This document shows, one piece after another, positions 50,201 to 62,424 of a DNA stretch of 64,000 nucleotides; positions within the stretch are counted from its first letter, which is position 1; the number at the start of each line of letters is the position of its first letter. This stretch comes from Chlorokybus atmophyticus (lineage: Eukaryota; Streptophyta; Chlorokybophyceae; Chlorokybales; Chlorokybaceae). Where the stretch lies: contig RHPI01003244.1 in NCBI GenBank assembly GCA_009103225.1, forward strand, positions 186,001 to 250,000. Reading direction: 5' to 3'. The notes beneath the pieces were generated by a model. It was not told where the DNA came from. It did no database searches and was given only the letters and a program-made list of their open reading frames with translations. The position numbers and the translations under genes are program-made.

Positions 50201-53200
50201 TGATTATGCAAGCATTGCTGGCACGGACTGTATACAGTGAATACATCACTCACTCGAGCGGTAAATGTCTTCAATCCTTCCGCTTGCCGATCCAGCTGTG
50301 TTTTCTGCTCTGCATTCAGCGTGGTCAGGTTCTCAACGTCTTTCTCCAGCTGCTTCTTCGTGCGTTGAGATTCCTTGACGAGTTGCTGCAGTACCTGCTC
50401 AGTGGTCCACCCACGCTTACCTCATCGCACACGTTGGACTGTCACATATTGCAGTCAATTGTGGTTTCTCAGTCATATAACAGCTAACTTACCTCGCCCT
50501 CTTCGTTTGCTCGTGCCTCAGCTTCAGCTGCTGCTGCTTTCTCTTCCACAGCAACTTGCAGCGACTGCTGCAAACTGCGTGCCTGCTTTTGCGCTGCATC
50601 GATCTCGGCTGCCATGGCTGCCTGCGCATTAAAACGCGCATTGTCACGCACAGGCTCAAGGGACAACAGCTATTGGTTATCATATACAACACTTGTTTTC
50701 GCCTTAGTGATAGCAGACCAAGCAGTACCTTGACAGCTTCTAGCTCCGACAGTCTGTCGTGGAGACCTTCATTGGCCTGCAGCGCACCATGATGCTCTTG
50801 TTGGAGGTGGTCATACCTGCAGACAGCTACATGATGTTGAAGATGTAGCGTGCGGCTTGGTAGCCAGCCAGGCATGAGTATATATAAGCCACAACAAAAC
50901 GCAACAACTACCTCATGGACAGCTCCCAGATTTGCTGCTGGGCGTTCTGCAGCTGCTGTGGCAAGACTTGCAGCTCGGCAAGTTCCTCTTCCGCCCTCTC
51001 CAGGTGGCACCTGTTGATGGTAATGCCAGCACGCTAACATCAGTATGCAACAACTGCTGCTGATGTGTCTTTCCAAGTATGTATCCAATGCACACCTGTC
51101 CTCAGCAGCGCGTCGGTCTGCTCGCGCAACAGCATGCGCTGCCTGCGAACTGTTGGCTTCTGCCATCTGTCGGAAGCGATACGCATTGTCCAATTCGGTG
51201 CGTGATGCCTGCAAACAATTGTACCGTCATGACCTTTGCAAGCCCATTTGAGCCCAATCATCGCATGCAAGATGATATAAGATGTTAGCAAACAGAGTTG
51301 CTTGGACGGATACCCGAGTCACCTTACCTGCAACTGTGCATGTAGCAATACCAACAGGTTCTCCTTCCTGTTGCAATCATCCCGCATGTGCTCTACCTGT
51401 TGCAGCAAGTTGTTGTTTATCTCTAATCTGTGTTATCCAAGCAGCACTCATCAGACGGCTGTACCGGCAAACCTGTGCATTTGCGTCTGCAAGGCGGGCA
51501 TCGGTGTCAACAAGCAGCTGCGTCAACTCTGTGCGACAACCCACCTGCCATAAGGAGAGCAGCACAAGCTTTTCGTGTTGCGATCTGCAGCAACTTGTAC
51601 AGTTTAGTATTTGTATGTGTATATGTGGCCTACCACAAGCTTATGCTCTGCACTGCGCACGAACGCCATCCAGATCTTAGGTATGAGCTCCGCAGGCTCT
51701 GCGTACGTGCATGTGCTCAGCAGCTCCAACAGTACGTTGTGGAACCCCGAGCTGAAGAGAGACAGGAGGCGATAGACGCGGGACATGTAGCGTGCTTCCA
51801 TGCCCTGCAAGCCCACTGCGGTTAATGTTATTGTTGGTACATAGTGACGCATAAGCAACTCCTCAAGGGGTAGCGAACACACATCAAGCACAGTGTACTC
51901 AAGCAATAGGCGTGACGCAACAACCTGCAAGGCTGCTTCTGGAAGCAAGTCCCTGAAGTCCAACTCATGCGTTCGGTCTGCCCCGCGCTCTCTGAACCAC
52001 TATCAGCACGCAGCACCAAGACACAGCTGAGATGATGGAAAAACACAGCGTGTGTGTAAACCACGCTGGACAACACGCTATTCTTACAATGAAGGCCAAC
52101 CTGCATGCCTTGATGGCTGGGTAGGCTCATATCCTGCAGACACCGGAAACAAGTTGGTTTTTGTGCAATGCCGTTTTGTTGTGCAACGCTTCACTTCACA
52201 ATTGAGAAACACCTACAACACATACGGCTGTAAGTCTTGCTTGTTGTAACCTTTGCTCTCGTTGCATGTTCGGCTGCCGCCCTCATCTGGCTGTCCCTTC
52301 TGCGCGGGGAGTTCTGGCGCGAGCTCAACTGGCTGTCTGTCGCAAACGTACTGCGCGGGGAGCTCCAGGCCGTCTTCGGCTGCCAGGAATGCAAGTTTTG
52401 AAAAACTGTGGAGATAACAAAATGCATCATCATACAGCTGCGGTAAGAGCGTTAACTTGAAATGGCATTGAGGTGGGGTAGCGCACTGATGTGTATGTGT
52501 AAGCCACAGTGCAAAAATGTATACGCGTCGCGCTCTAAGCTGTACAGCGTGAAGCGTATACATGTATGCGAGCGTACAATGACACGTCTTCACAACAAGT
52601 TGGGTGTAAATCTCTGACAGGAGTGTTTCTGTCGCTGACATCGCTTTCAATTCGCTCACGCGCTCCTTACCCCTCATTCAAGCATTGCTTAGACAGAAAG
52701 CGTACGTTGGCAAGGCTCTCACCTTGACCCGAGGCAGGCTAAAGTGCGGCTCGTCGCTGTGTTCCCCAGAGTCATGCTGAAGAACGCTGGCACGCAGGTC
52801 CTGCACGTAGCTACAATGACAAAAAACTTGTTATTCGTGTTATATACAAGACACGCTATCATTCCTGTTATCTGTGTTTGTGTACTACAAACATGTCATA
52901 ACAACCTCACATGATTGTCCACGCTATGCACAATCGTAACACGGATGCAAACAACGTCATTTGCATGGGCTTTATTATTTTTCGTATTTTTTAAACACAC
53001 TTTGGTACACTTTGGACAACATAGCACCTGGCGCATGCAAAGCCAACGCTGAGACTCAAACCAAACACAACACCAGTCTTGTCCTGCTGCTGCATGCATT
53101 GTGTACCACAAGCCACTGCTTTCTGTTTAATTGTTGCTAATACTTGTGCATGCGCAGCAAGTCCCTTGGCTGTTCCGGCCCCATGTTGCCAACGTCGTCA

Positions 53201-53298
53201 CCGCCTTGGTGATGGGGGTGGATGGGCCGGACAGTAGTGCCACCACCCCCACCGCCTCCAATTGGCAGCGGTGGCACCGCATTTCCACCATGAGCCAT
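47201..53298 (-). CDS. Long coiled-coil protein, many exons
   Basis: The start is taken as the ATG at 53298 (MAHGGNAVPPLPI, Gly-rich head). Exons then give YVQDLRASVLQHDSGEHS, SPRRRDSQMRAAAEHATRA, a globular helical segment LDFRDLLPEAALQVVASRL to FVRSAEHKL (51640-51990), and a series of heptad-rich exons from 51560 to 48600, for example LARTSGELAAEVVAHATTR, VTQLSDELFKERQVRNEDA and EHEQCMQGLREEVAAAVAK. A Ser/Pro-rich stretch near 48300-48420 separates the coil from a C-terminal part containing YYSWRALQVPVPLTRD and IDAILDAWQRGLMDMV. The final exon ends at 47201. The predicted protein exceeds 1000 residues. No motor, kinase or membrane segment is seen. A structural role (cilium, centrosome, Golgi or cytoskeleton) fits the architecture, but the family is not identified. 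Exons in the 52200-52700 part are least certain. Confidence 0.75.
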
Positions 53299-54926
53299 GA
53301 CACCAACTAGTTGTGATGAATTGAGCTCAACATCTGATTGAGACAAGCATTGGCGACGCCGCCGCCCACCTCGCCGCCGACGTAGCCAGCAACAGGGCTG
53401 GTCCGGTCAACGGTCTGTGCGCACAAGCGCACAAGGCTGTGCGCACTCGGGATCGCTTGTGGATTTTGACTTAATGCAATCATTCAATTCAGTTCGAGAC
53501 TCTCAAGTTCAGAGTCTCAACTTGAGAGGTAAAGGTTGATGACTTGAGTGACTTGAGTGACTCAAGTTGAGAGTCTGTCAGCTTGTTGCAATGGTTCCAT
53601 CATAGGACAATATTGTGAGCCACAATCTGTGGCCGGCGTGGCGAGCCAACAGCTGGTTATGCTTTCCTATACCATGTGCTGAGAGGCAGTGCGAGCTGTT
53701 GTTAGCAAAGACAAAAAATTTGCTGATGTGTTCAAAGAGCTTGAGGCATTTAAATACTATAGCTAGCACTTGCACGCATATAAAACCCTCTATAACTAGT
53801 TAAGCTCAAGTTGCTAGTGTGTATAGGCAAACCAAGTAAGGCTGATGGAAGTTCACATGCAAAGACACTCTGATGCACACGCACACAGCAGCACTCGTAA
53901 CAACCGAGGCAGACGCAATCAAGTGTATGTTGAATTGATGGAAACTTGACGGGAACTTGTTTGCGGATCATCAATGCTCTATCTTATGCATACTATTGCC
54001 TAATATTTCTTTGACTTATGGATGTCGCGTCTCAAGCACTGGCTTAAGTCACTCTCAGTTCCTTACTCATAAGGTAAGTAAGAAGGACTAAGTGAGGATT
54101 CCGCATAGTCATGGTGAGTGTAGCATCTGGCATACGTGCTCATGAAGTCAGTTCTTATGCATTTAGTGTATGAGGACCTAGCTACTACCGTGTCATGTGA
54201 CACAAGACACTGTCTACCAGTATGTACAGAACTGGTCAGTGTTAAGCGCACAGTTGTTAACTTGAAGGCACCAACAGTGTTGCCTATGTTGATGTGTCCG
54301 AGGGTGGACAAGTCGGCCTATGCTGACAGGTCAGCGCATAGGCGGTGAGGTCTTATTGGCCTTGGACATGCTATGTGCCAGGTGGGAGAGCAGCAGCTAG
54401 TATAAAGGCGTGACAACCACCTTGTGGTGGCAGTCAGTTGCTAGCCTGGCAGAGCTACTTGTGTGTGGGGTGCCTGGCTGAAGCTGTTGGGTGCTCTTCC
54501 CATCAACTCCTTGTGGGGTGTTGGTTGCTGCATGGAGTGCTGTAAGTTAAACTGCTTGTGCAGAATTTTGTGACGCTCTCAACTGGTAAGTTGAGAGGTT
54601 CAATGTGACATTGGGATCGTCGCGGTCACCAACACGGTGCTCCAAGCCCTGCATGCTTGTGCATCAGCTTGCACATCTGTTGCTAGCATATGCGTTGCAT
54701 TCTTTGCTTGCATACGCTTTGTAGCAGTGTTGTTGGCTAAGAGTGCATGCTAGTTGGTTGTTACAACTGTGTGCACACTTGCATATCAGGTGTGGGCTGT
54801 GTTTCACGCTGTCTCTGGCAACTGATTGTGTGCATCACTGTTGCATACACACGAAGCAGTGTTAAGAGGGTTTGATTATTGCATTCACTCTCATTTTGTG
54901 CTTGTGCATGATGAAAAAAAGGTTAG
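53299..54926. other. Intergenic region, with a possible old LTR
   Basis: The first part flanks the coiled-coil gene. At 53500-53580 a run of CTCAAGTT/AACTTGAG words forms short inverted and direct repeats. From about 54350 a TATA-like TAGTATAAAGG (54400) is followed by GTGTGGGGTGCCTGGCTGAA (about 54460), which loosely resembles GCGTGGGGTGCCGGGTTGTT at about 63662. This could be a diverged LTR pair of the right-hand retroelement, but ends and PBS were not found. Confidence 0.35.
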
Positions 54927-55593
54927 CACTAGGGATGTAACTGTACATGTACACCTAAGTGTACATTCAAATGGCCCTCCTCCTTAAGTGTACATGTACA
55001 CTTAAGTACATCAAAATGGCCCTCCTTGGCACGGCCTTCTTTGCTGATGGTGATGTGACAATGCAACATGTAACATATCGTTGGATAGCTCTCCACGTGA
55101 CGTATCCAAGAAAAGTAACCGCGTCGCAATCGGCGCAGTGGTTTAAAAGTTATACATTTTGATGTCTGATACTGTGGTTAGGGTTTGCTGATCGGACCCG
55201 TCGAAGGACCCGTCGTGTTCACTTAATAGAAATAATTTCTTATACAGAAGGAATCTTGTGACAAGTTGCCAATGAAAGTTGTTCTACTCGATGAGAGCTA
55301 TCCAACGCGCTCATAAATGCCGCGGAATTTCTACAAATGCAGCCATAAGGACACTTCAAAGGCCCTTGCATAACCGTACACAAAAGAGTATAATGACTTT
55401 TGCCATTTTAGTCGTTTACCAAGGTGTAACTTGTAACACAAGTGGCCAATCAAGCTGAATGTTTGCACATGAGTTGCTTACAATGTGTGTACAAACTTTC
55501 AGCTTAAAATGTAAGGGTTTGCAATTGTTATGGCAATGCCCAGCATATGAGATAAATGTACACTTAAGTGTACATTTATCTACATCCCTAGTG
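54927..55593. mobile_element. MITE with CACTAGGGATGTA ends, 667 bp
   Basis: The left end CACTAGGGATGTA..TAAGTGTACAT and the right end ATGTACACTTA..TACATCCCTAGTG are inverted copies. A further palindromic block AAGTGTACATGTACACTT lies just inside the left end. No transposase is encoded. The terminal sequence resembles hAT-type ends, but no clean 8 bp duplication was found, so the superfamily is open. It sits five bases before the gag ATG of the next element. Confidence 0.75.
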
Positions 55594-55598
55594 TTACA

Positions 55599-56870
55599 AT
55601 GGATCTGGCTGATGGAAAAGCCGCCAACCCGCTAGCAGCTCAGGTAGCTGATCTCCAAAACCTGGTGCAGGCCATGTTGGTCCCAACACAACCATGAAAG
55701 AATAGCATGAGCAGCAGCTGGCTAAGTTGATAGCTGCAAACGCTCACAAAATGATGCCACGCCTTGAATTCTTTCCAGGCGCTTATGAACGGAAAAGCAA
55801 AGATTTTAGTGTCGCTGTGCGTGATTGGTTGTTTGGATGTAATTGAGTGTTGAGTGCTGCTGAGGTGTTGCCTGGGCATTAGGCTAAAGCAGTTGCACTG
55901 TTAGCATCCTACTTGCGTGGTAGTGCTGCACGTATGTGGGAAGGGGCTTTGTTATGCCTAGAAGCCGCTGGCAAGGATGTCGCGAGGTTGGGTGTGTTTG
56001 AGAGTGCTATGTTGCATGCCTATAGGGGTGTGAACCCATCGCAGACAGCACGTGTCAAGCGTAGGCACCTGAAAGTTAGGCTCGAGCAGTCAGTGTAAGA
56101 CTTTACTATCTAATTCGAGCCAGTGTGTGCCGAGGTCGGCCCTGATATCATGATGCCGCTGGCTGATGCGGAGACGATGGACAAGTATTGAGCTGCTGTG
56201 CCGCAGAGCAGAGGACACGCAGAAGCAGTTGACCTTTAAGGAGGGCCTTGAATCTTTCACGCATGCTGACTTCGATGTGATGAAGTGCACAGCTGTGCAA
56301 TATGACAACCGGCACCGCATGATCAATTAGGCAAAACGTTTGCCTCTTGTGAACAGCTATCAGCCCTCCTCGTCCACCACCACAGCTGCTAGTGGCAATG
56401 GCAGAGGCAACAACCGCAAGCGCGGTTGCTCAGACAGCAAAGGCAAGCAATCCTTCTAGCCTGCCCATAAGAAGCGCACCAACAACCTTGCAGAGGTCAG
56501 CCCGGAGCTGAAGGGTGCTCACTTCAAGGCCGGAGTATGCCTCAAGATCGGGGAGAAGGGCCCTCGAGTGGTCACCTGCCCCAACCCCGCTTATGACAAG
56601 CCCGTTGCATAGAATGACGGGGTGGAGAGCTGCTCGACTAGCAGCAAGACCCTGCCAGCTACCAACATTGTGTTGAACTTTGTTGGTAATGTACACCCTT
56701 CCCTGCGCACATGTGATGTTGTGGTGTGGGACAATAATATGGGTGTGCCTGTTGACTCCGACTTAATGCATGATTGTGTGGGCAAGCAAGTGCTTCTCAA
56801 TGCGCCCTTTGACAAGTTGTCAACGGTGCTCAAGCACTATGTAAAGTGCAAGAGCAAGAATTTGAGTTCG
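55599..56870 (+). pseudogene. Gag and following spacer of the second element
   Basis: It starts MDLADGKAANPLAAQVADLQ at 55599 and meets a stop after 31 codons. Later frames give LIAANAHKMMPRLEFFPGAY, YLRGSAARMWEGALL (a capsid motif of Ty3/gypsy Gag) and VCLKIGEKGPRVVTCPNP near 56537-56600. The last is a zinc knuckle that has lost its second Cys and its His. The open frame 56622-56870 continues with polar residues up to the point where the transporter fragment begins. Confidence 0.75.
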
Positions 56871-56951
56871 CATAATACAGTGCATGTCATTATGTCATTA
56901 TGCTCAGGTTTGTTGTTGTTGTTGTTGTTGACTTTGCTATGTTATCCGCAG

Positions 56952-57836
56952 ACTTGGGTTGGCGGCACAGCCATTCACCGCCTCGTTAGCGCCCTCACTG
57001 GCAACAACATTGCGCAAGCATCAACCAACATCATGTCCATATCCCTCTCGCAGTTTGCTTGCTTCATGGTCTTCTGGGCCATACAGGTAGAAACTACTGT
57101 CGTACATGCATCAAGTTCAAAGGCAGGAACATGGATGACAATCAATCTAAAACCATTGTAGGTTGCAATCATTGTGCGGCATCGAGTCCATATGCCAAGT
57201 GGAGGAGTACGCTGCGCCCGTTGATTGCAATGGGCTTGGCTCTCCTTGCATGGGCATACCTCAGGTACAACACGTGATGTAGTCTGCAAGCGGCGTTGAT
57301 GATGTATCGGCAACGCGTCATATTGCAACATGATCAGGGCAGGAGGATTTGGTAGCATGCTATCAGCGCCATCGCAGTTTGCTCCCGGGTTTCCGAAGCA
57401 TGGCGAGTTCTGGCCAGTATTCTTTGCAAGTCTGACCGGTAAGTCCCGAATAGCAGCAGCTCGTGAAGATGTCAACGCAGTAACTCTAATTGTGATTGTG
57501 TGTAGCAAATGTTGGATTTTGGGCGACGCTGTCGCTGAACATCCCGGACTTCACACGATATGCACGCAGCCAGACCGAACAGCTCCTCGGCCAAGCCATT
57601 GACCTGCCGGTATGCTATCTCTGTTACACACACACTGCGATGCATTTCCTTGACAGCTGCATGAAAGCCTTGAGCGCCTGTCATTTTGTAACGCAAAATG
57701 CACGTGTGACACTGTGTCTTGAGTCTCTCCTTGGCGTGCAGTTGTTCATGGCGCTTTTCACATTTATTGGACTGGCGGTGACCTCAGCCACGGTCGTCAT
57801 ATTGGGCCATGCCATAGCTGATCCGGTGAGTATCCT
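56952..57836 (+). pseudogene. NCS1 nucleobase transporter fragment with introns
   Basis: Exons with GT-AG borders encode the middle of a nucleobase:cation symporter-1: WVGGTAIHRLVSALTG to ACFMVFWAIQ, GIESICQVEEYAAPV, LIAMGLALLAWAYL, AGGFGSMLSAPSQFAPGF, ANVGFWATLSLNIPDFTRYA and LFMALFTFIGLAVTSATVV. The pattern is that of plant PLUTO-like purine/pyrimidine carriers. Only the central membrane helices are present; the first and last parts are absent on both sides. A frameshift near 57218 splits AAPV from LIAMGL. Introns show it came from genomic DNA, not from a spliced RNA. Confidence 0.8.
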
Positions 57837-57930
57837 CTGTAACCCAGCCAACATTTAACTCAACAGTCTATGGTAGGCTGCTTGCATGCGGAGCCTCGGT
57901 ATTCTGTTCATTGTATTTGATCACTGCATA

Positions 57931-58050
57931 CCAGCAAATACGGATTACCCCAAAAGATGTGCCTAAGACAGCGTTCGAAACGCCTGTGTTCTAGAATACA
58001 ATATTCTCTACTGGGCTCTCGAAAGCGCCGGCCACCTTTCAAGCTATGAT
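57931..58050 (+). pseudogene. RT palm fragment of the second element
   Basis: The frame reads IRITPKDVPKTAFETPVF, a stop, then NTIFSTGLSKAPATFQAMMN. This corresponds to the Ty3/gypsy RT block between the RIHP motif and the FGLxNAPATFQ motif. It stops abruptly before the YLDD block, which is found 1.5 kb downstream. Confidence 0.75.
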
Positions 58051-59535
58051 GAACCGACACCGGTGGAAATGGGTTTCGGCAAATCAGGTTCGATCCGCAA
58101 CTTTGTAATGGATGAAGCCGGACGTTACTTGCGGATTTTGCAAATTTTATGGCGGATTCGTACGTATGTTGTAGCTGCAGCCAGAAGTTTATTGCGACCT
58201 GTCACAAACGGCAATCCGCCGGTGACGATCGAAAGTACCGGATCCTCTACAATGTTGAGGATTTCGGTGTTTACGTAATCAAGGGTTCAGCCGTGAGAAA
58301 GACTTGTTTAAGTCGCAATTACAATTGTGACCAATTCGTTAATAATGCGTCTTTACTCCCTGACGCAATTGAGGACTCGACGATAACATTAAAATGCATT
58401 CAGGTTGCATGCTAAAGCTGCACACATTATTGAATTGGTGACCGGTTCCATGGACGATACGAGACTTTATACTTAATAAACTCGGAACGCTGGGATCGAT
58501 CCTTCTATTATTAAACCATAATTATTTTGCGACCTCATCATTGACAAATTGCCGTTTCAACCCCGCGGCCTGTTCATGGCTTGCCCCGCAGCCTGCTAGT
58601 CGCGGGGCAAGCAAGTAGAAGGCTGCGACTTGCATGTATATTCATTGGTAAACCGTGGTAGCACATGAGGTAAACATGTAAAGACTTGACCCCAACTCCG
58701 CAAACAACCTTGCGCCAGCAGGTGACGCAGGGCGCGTAATGCAAAGAATGCTGGTGATCTCGCGCTGTGATTGGACAGAACGGCAAGTCGAACAAAGTCT
58801 TCCTCCTCAAGTCACCTTTACGTTGGTAAATTCCACCTTCACCGTTATCTTTTTTGATACAAGTGGTACATATAAATATATATATATACCGCGGCATATA
58901 TACATATGTATATAATATATATGTATGCATATATATGTATATGTGTATATACATGTGTATGTACATATACCGGTAGTGCCGTTGTATGCAGCTGTTGGTG
59001 CATGCGTAATGCATGCATTGCGGCACGTGAGATAATTGAGGCAGCCACTGTTAATACTTTTTGCAAACGCGTAGCAGGATGTCTTGTGTCGTCATAGTCT
59101 AACCGGTCAATGTTTAGGTCGTATGCTGTTGCTTGCTAACCGAACAGAGTCTTCCGCGCAGATTTGAAACTCGGCGATGGAAACACGAAAACCCCTGTGC
59201 TGTGGCTCTTTTGATTTTTCGCCGCGAACTGCGGCCATAACATTTCTGATCAGATCACACATTGAGGTTAATACCCTTAATACATGATCTAAGCAAAAAT
59301 TTGTTCAAGATGTGGCCATTATCAAGATTAAGAAAAGACGGATACCGAACACAATGCACACAAGCTAGTTGACCTTGATGGCAGCTCGATACCAAACAAA
59401 GTTGTGGCTGCAGCAGCAAAAAGTGCCAAAACGGATATGCTGCCTGCATATGGATCTTTAATAAGTTATAGCTGGATCTCCATTCATTTGTGGGCAAGGC
59501 CGAACTGCTGAGGGGCCATATCTACGGGTGCGAGT
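58051..59535. other. Foreign segment splitting the RT
   Basis: About 1.5 kb with no recognisable coding content separates two parts of one RT domain. It contains a (TA)n-rich tract at 58865-58970. Clear inverted ends or a target duplication were not found, so the nature of the insert is unknown. Confidence 0.5.
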
Positions 59536-60300
59536 TTCCTACGAATTGATCGAAAAATCAGTACTTGTGTACTTGGATAACACCATGTAGTGCAGATAGG
59601 ACCTTAAGTCACATGTTGAACATGTGCATGAGGTGTTGAACACGTTGTGTGTCAACAAGTTCTTTGCGTACATGCTCAAATGTGAATTCGGGAAAATTGG
59701 ACTGCAATTCTTTAAGCACATTGTGAGTGCGAAGGGCGTGTGCCCTGATCCCAAGAAGGTTGCAAAGGTCAAAGAGTGGCCTGCTCCTAAGAATACGCAC
59801 GGGTTGCGGGCCTTCTTGGGTCTGAGCAACTATTTGCAAAAGTATCTCTTGGGTTGCTCATCCAAAGTGGCACCCCTCACCAACTTGTTACATGAGAAAG
59901 TCGTGTGGAGGTGGGCATACCGATAAGAAAGAGCCTTTAAGTCCATCAAAGAGGCCTTGGTGACAACACTGTGTTACAACCTGAATTGCCTGACTTCACA
60001 AAACACATTCAGGTTGTGAGTGATGCATCCCTTGATGGCACTGGTGCAGTACTGCTCTTGGAGGGACACCCGCTTGCATATTTGAGCAAGAAGTTCTCTC
60101 CTGCTGAGAGACTCTATACCACAACTGAGCAAGAGTTGTTGGGGGTGGTCCATGCGCTACAAGAGTGGCGCTGCTATTTGGAAGGGGATGGAAGGAGCGT
60201 TTGCAGTGGTGACATACCACAACCCCCGTGTTTTCTTGCAGACCCAACCAACCCTGTCGAGGAGGCAAAAACGGTGAGTACTTGTCACAATTCAACTTAA
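59536..60300 (+). pseudogene. RT end and RNase H of the second element
   Basis: It begins with VLVYLDN near 59560, where the catalytic YLDD has become YLDN. It continues with HIVSAKGVCPDPKKVAKV, FLGLSNYLQKYLLG, then RNase H motifs HIQVVSDASLDGTGAVLL and YTTTEQELLGVVHALQEW. There is a stop at 59924 and a frameshift near 59970. The domain is the same type as in the chromovirus at 7544-15118. Confidence 0.85.
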
Positions 60301-60484
60301 CTTGGCCCAAGTCTGTATACCGGGTATACAGACCAATGAGAGTGAATGTGGAAGATCCTTTGAGTCGCTTACCTCTGTTGTTGGCAGCGATGACACGGGC
60401 TAGTGTGCATTCAAAGGGAGCATAACCCAAGAATGGGAGCAACAACTAGGTCTCAGCAGCAAAGGCTGTCTAATTCGCAACCAA

Positions 60485-61458
60485 GTGAGGCTTGTGCCGA
60501 AGAGTTACCAATTGCAAGTGGATCAGGTTGAGAAACCAATGGTTGCTGATGCAAATGTGGAGGACTCGCTTAAGCTTGCTGATGATGTGCAAGACATTGC
60601 TGCTCGTCTACTGCAGGCTTATGCACTTGACACTTGGTTTGTCGAGCTGCTGAAGCAAAGAGACGACAAGATCACTTGACACAGGTATGTGGTACCGTGA
60701 GGGCAAGCTAATCGTGCCAGATGCACTCAATCTCAGTGAATATTGCTTGTTGGAAGCACACAACGCAGTGTATAGTGGTCACATGGGTATGACCAAAATC
60801 ATCAAGCTACTACAGCGTCAGTACTGGTGGCCTACTCTGACTGCTGATGCAACCAACTAGTATGTATAGACATGTGATGCTTGTCAACGTAACAAGGCCT
60901 CACACCGTGAACCGGTCGGGCTGTTGAAGCCGCTAGCTATCCGATGGGAAAGTGTGAGCATGAATGTGATAACAGATTTGCCCGAAACACAGAGAGGGCA
61001 TGATGCCATCATTGTCTTTGTTGCCCATCTTACAAAGATCACCATGATAGTCCGGTTTGAACTCTGTCGCACTAGCATCAGTGCGCAAGAGTTTGCGTAT
61101 GCTTTTGTAAACACGGTGTTCAAGCTGCACGGGGTACCTAAGGAGGTGGTGTCTGACCGGGACCCCTAATTTACCAATCGGTTGAGCAAGCTGTGTGTCA
61201 GTACTTCAGGACTAAGCAGAGCTTGAGCACTGCTTACCATCCACAAAGTGATGGGCAGACGGCGCGTGCAAACCAGGTGCTGGAAGACGTGCTGCGACGC
61301 TACACTTCACCAGGTTTGATGACTTGGATATGCATCTTGCAGCAGCTGAGTTTGCAGTGAACAATGCATGGCAAAAGTCATTGCACTCCATTCTTGAATA
61401 ATGGTAGGCATCCTGTGACACTTATGTCTTTGCAAGTTCAGCCGTTTAAAAAAGTGCC
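60485..61458 (+). pseudogene. Integrase core of the second element
   Basis: The HHCC domain reads EAHNAVYSGHMGMTKIIKLL, then CDACQRNK near 60870-60895. The catalytic core has SVSMNVITDLPETQRGHDA, where the usual SMDFI Asp is Asn, and later VPKEVVSDRDP with its Asp kept. Several stops interrupt it. At 61458 the frame is cut by the insertion that follows. Confidence 0.83.
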
Positions 61459-61619
61459 TACGTCGAAAAATGTTTCCCCTGCCGGCCGATTAAATACTGG
61501 TAACGGCCGTGCACCTTAGGATACTCATTTGGACTGTCGTAGCTCAGTCCACTTGTAATCTCGATACAGAAACCTGAGTATAACGGCCGTCCCCGGCCGT
61601 TTACACAAAGGAACTGACC

Positions 61620-61850
61620 TAGATGGACAGGTACCTGTCTGGTACTTATTAGTCAAGCAAAAGGGACTTGATCAAACTAACCGGTACCTGTAAGATACCT
61701 ATCAAGCAAAGGTGACTTAGCCTAACCAACAAGTATCTGACCGGTACTTATCAGTTGGGTACCGGCAATTTTATGGTAACTGTCCCTAACTGCCAGGTAC
61801 CTAGTTATGACTAACGGTACCTTAGAGTACCGTCAGTGATGAGTACGTAC
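61620..61850. repeat. Cluster of GGTACC / GTAC dyads
   Basis: Variants of GGTACC, AGGTACCTG and CCGGTAC occur about ten times in 230 bp, in both orientations. The cluster lies within the integrase insertion. Confidence 0.75.
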
Positions 61851-62125
61851 CGCGTTTGTGTGACATCGACTGTGCAAGATGGCAATCATATGTCACAACT
61901 TAATTACATCATAGTCATATACATGTCACCTACACAGTACAAGCCCCTCTACTAACATACTACGAGATACTACTACACTACTACGGTAGTAGTACTACCT
62001 ACCACACTACAGTCTGCCGCCGCTAAGTCTTGTGCTGCCGCTTGCCTGCTGCTTTCGCACTCCTAGCCTGGCCGTCCCGCGGAAAGAGGGGCGGTCAGCT
62101 AGGGCGGCGCAACGCATTATATACA

Positions 62126-62212
62126 CCACCACCACCACCACCACCACCACAACAACAACAGCGCACCTGCTGGCGGCGGCCGCCGCCGCCGCCGCCGCCG
62201 CCGCCTGGCCTG
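62126..62212. repeat. (CAC)n(CAA)n and (GCC)n microsatellites
   Basis: A CAC run passes into CAA and, after a short spacer, into a GCC run. Open frames through this tract in several frames give poly-Thr, poly-Pro and poly-Ala and are not genes. Confidence 0.95.
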
Positions 62213-62424
62213 ATGGCCGCCCTGCAACACAAAGGGTGGAAGGGCGGTTGGGCTGCGCTGCTGCGCACTACACGACAAGACATGCACAAGCACATACCTG
62301 CCGCCGCCGCAGCAGCACAACGCTCAACTGCGCAAGTCAACTTGCACAGTTGAGCGTTGTGTTGCGGCTTAGCGTTTAAATTCACAAGGGGGCCGTTGAG
62401 TTTGAAAACCCAACGGCTTTCCTT

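Noticed and set aside
53500-53580. CTCAAGTT/AACTTGAG repeats as a transposon end
   Set aside because: The words are short and mixed in direct and inverted order; no partner end or target duplication was found.
58845-59066. Tyr/Ile/His-rich open frames
   Set aside because: They are translations of a TA-rich simple repeat.
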